DNA of 64,000 nucleotides from contig NZ_JOHY01000033.1 of the NCBI RefSeq assembly GCF_000721495.1, forward strand, positions 1 through 64,000, read 5' to 3'. Of this stretch, positions 62,643 to 64,000 are shown one piece after another. The notes under the pieces were generated by a model. It worked only from the letters and a program-made list of their open reading frames with translations. It searched no databases and was not told where the DNA came from. A program made the translations under genes and the position numbers. The stretch comes from Streptomyces sp. NRRL F-5123 (GTDB lineage Bacteria > Actinomycetota > Actinomycetes > Streptomycetales > Streptomycetaceae). Within the stretch, counting starts at the first letter, position 1, and every line of letters starts with the position of its first letter.

Positions 62643-63611
62643 TTACACAATCACACGCAGTGCACGGCGTACGCCTGTGAAGGTCGCACTCGTACGCAGC
62701 CCCAGGTGGTCACCGTCCACCTGGAAGGGCAGTGGAGCCTGCGATTGCAAGGTGAAGTCGGTCAGATCGTGCAAGGTGACCGCGTGCTTGCCGCGCGGTC
62801 CGCGGTCCGGGGTGGACCGGAGCAACTGTGCCGCGTAGCGCGTTCCCGACAATGCGGACATCTTGCGAATGCCCAGCAGGTCAAGCGCGCTGTCGAAAGA
62901 TGCGTCGGGAGATGCGTAAATAGGCCGATTGCCCAGATACGTCCATGGTGCGGCATTGCAGATTATCGCCGTCGACAACCCGGCCAGCGGCTCCTCGTCC
63001 GGCCGCCGCACCGTGATCGTCCCGCTCCTGCGGTTCGGGTCGGCGACGAACTGCCGGGCCACCTGCCGCAGATACAGCGCATGCGTCGAGCGCTTGCCCA
63101 GCTCCCGCTGCTGCTCCACCCGCCCCACCACGCCGGCGTCGAAGCCCAGGCCCGCGCAGAAGGTGAACCAGCGGTCCGGCACCCCTTCGTCCTCCGTCCC
63201 CGGCGTGCCGCTGACCAGCCCCAGGCCGACCGTGCGCGACGAGCCGGCGCGCAGCGCGTCCAGCAGGGCCCCGGTCGCCTCCACGGCGTCGTTGGGCAGC
63301 CCCAGCGCCCGGGCGAAGACGTTGGTGGAGCCGCCGGGCACCACGGCGAGCTGCGGCAGCGCGTCCGGGTCGGGCCCGCGGTGCAGCAGCCCGTTCACGA
63401 CCTCGTTGACCGTGCCGTCACCGCCGAGCGCGACCACCAGTTCCGTCTGGCCGCCCTCCACCGCGCGGCGCGCGAGGTCGCGCGCGTGCCCGCGGTATTC
63501 GGTCGTGGCGACCTCCAGCTTCAGATCGCTGGCCAATGCGGTGCTGATCACGTCGCGCACCCGAGCACTGGTGGTGGTCGCTGCCGGGTTGACGACGAGA
63601 AGTGCACGCAT
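62643..63611 (-). CDS. diacylglycerol/lipid kinase family protein
   Basis: 322-residue DAGK-family protein from ATG 63611. The N-terminal catalytic domain has NPAATTTSAR (nucleotide loop), ALGGDGTVNEVVNGLLH (about 62-78) and VPGGSTNVFARALGLP, the glycine-rich triad of the family. The C-terminal beta domain (GDHLGLRTSATFTGVRRALR) follows. It phosphorylates diacylglycerol or a related lipid at the membrane face; the exact lipid is not determined by sequence. Confidence 0.92.
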   Translation of the reverse strand: MRALLVVNPAATTTSARVRDVISTALASDLKLEVATTEYRGHARDLARRAVEGGQTELVVALGGDGTVNEVVNGLLHRGPDPDALPQLAVVPGGSTNVFARALGLPNDAVEATGALLDALRAGSSRTVGLGLVSGTPGTEDEGVPDRWFTFCAGLGFDAGVVGRVEQQRELGKRSTHALYLRQVARQFVADPNRRSGTITVRRPDEEPLAGLSTAIICNAAPWTYLGNRPIYASPDASFDSALDLLGIRKMSALSGTRYAAQLLRSTPDRGPRGKHAVTLHDLTDFTLQSQAPLPFQVDGDHLGLRTSATFTGVRRALRVIV

Positions 63612-63659
63612 GGTCGATAGCGTACCTACGGTTTTTCGGCTCGGGCTACGCTGAGTGGT

Positions 63660-64000
63660 GTGAGCCAGACCCCCCAGGACCCCTCGCCCGAGCTCGATGC
63701 CGCCGCTGTGGCCGAGGACACGGAAGGCGCCGTCGCGCCCGCCGAGGAAGAGGCCGAAGAGGCCGCAGAACCCGTGGAGCCCGCAGCGGCCGCCCCCACG
63801 CCCGGCGGGCGCGCCCGGCTGCTCGGAGCCGCCGCCATCGCGGGCCTCGAAGGGCTCGTCATCGCGGTGTGGGGCGTCACCATGTTCTTCACCGGCAGCG
63901 ACCACGCGGTCCTCGCCGGGCTCACCGTCCTGGTCTTCGCGGCGATCCCGCTCTCCGCGGCGTACGGGCTGCGCCGGTCCCGCCGCTGGAGCCGCGGGCC
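63660..64000 (+). CDS. integral membrane protein, 3' end outside window
   Basis: GTG 63660 opens a frame that runs off the right edge (first ~113 residues). The N-terminal ~48 residues are acidic and Ala/Pro-rich (EEEAEEAAEPVEPAAAAP), followed by two hydrophobic helices (GLEGLVIAVWGVTMFFTG and LAGLTVLVFAAIPLSAAYGL) and a basic RRSRRWSRG. It looks like a small actinobacterial membrane protein of unknown function, divergent from the lipid kinase gene. Confidence 0.75.
   Translation, partial: MSQTPQDPSPELDAAAVAEDTEGAVAPAEEEAEEAAEPVEPAAAAPTPGGRARLLGAAAIAGLEGLVIAVWGVTMFFTGSDHAVLAGLTVLVFAAIPLSAAYGLRRSRRWSRG

Overview
The window is chromosomal DNA from a high-GC actinomycete, almost certainly a Streptomyces. 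The support is very high G+C with strong third-position GC, GTG/TTG starts, WhiB-like regulators with four cysteines and a GVWGG turn, SigR/RsrA, DasR and the das sugar transporter, and gene order that I recall from the S. coelicolor SCO5183-SCO5242 interval. Comparisons with S. coelicolor or mycobacteria are from memory, not from a search.

Left part (1-28 kb). A block conserved with mycobacteria comes first: adnA (5' end missing), a lipoprotein gene, adnB, nudC, divergent mrx1 (mycoredoxin), uvrD2, then wblC/whiB7 behind a long leader with an upstream ORF and an intrinsic terminator. Next are an ABC1 kinase, a frameshifted lipoprotein relic, a YgjP-type metallopeptidase, a TerD-AIM24 fusion with two stand-alone AIM24 genes, a Nudix gene overlapping a DUF2342 zincin, an atypical SDR, moaE, a PDZ-Lon-like secreted protease, a PPA1309-family gene and a UPF0182 membrane protein.

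Middle part (28-45 kb). Two identical initiator tRNA-fMet genes flank a Sel1-repeat protein gene. A truncated relic of the same tRNA, with its own terminator, lies just after the first copy. Then follow a HEAT-like protein, a CBS protein, hisN, a TetR regulator, sugE, rsgA-aroA, an M50 peptidase, a SRAP (YedK/HMCES) gene with an overlapping hydrolase, sigR-rsrA with an intact SigR-type autoregulatory promoter, an HD-GYP protein, a TPR protein and def.

Right part (45-64 kb). Class I ribonucleotide reductase nrdA-nrdB sits behind a cobalamin riboswitch and two NrdR-like boxes. A sodium:solute symporter with its DUF3311 partner follows, then the chitin/GlcNAc locus: dasR, dasABC, dasD, nagB and a double-SIS gene, with DasR operators at the expected places and one unexpected operator ahead of a sensor histidine kinase. 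wblE (WhiB1 type), a diacylglycerol kinase and the start of a membrane protein close the window.

Themes. Thiol-redox control links several loci: SigR-type promoters precede sigR and mrx1 and possibly the UPF0182 gene, and wblC and wblE encode thiol/Fe-S proteins. DNA repair is represented by adnAB, uvrD2 and the SRAP gene. Long 3' intergenic regions near 30.8, 32.7, 42.0, 44.4, 57.4 and 59.9 kb carry a dispersed repeat family built from short GAGCGTTTTC-type tandem units and a GC-rich core. I see no phage, transposase, integrase or CRISPR array.
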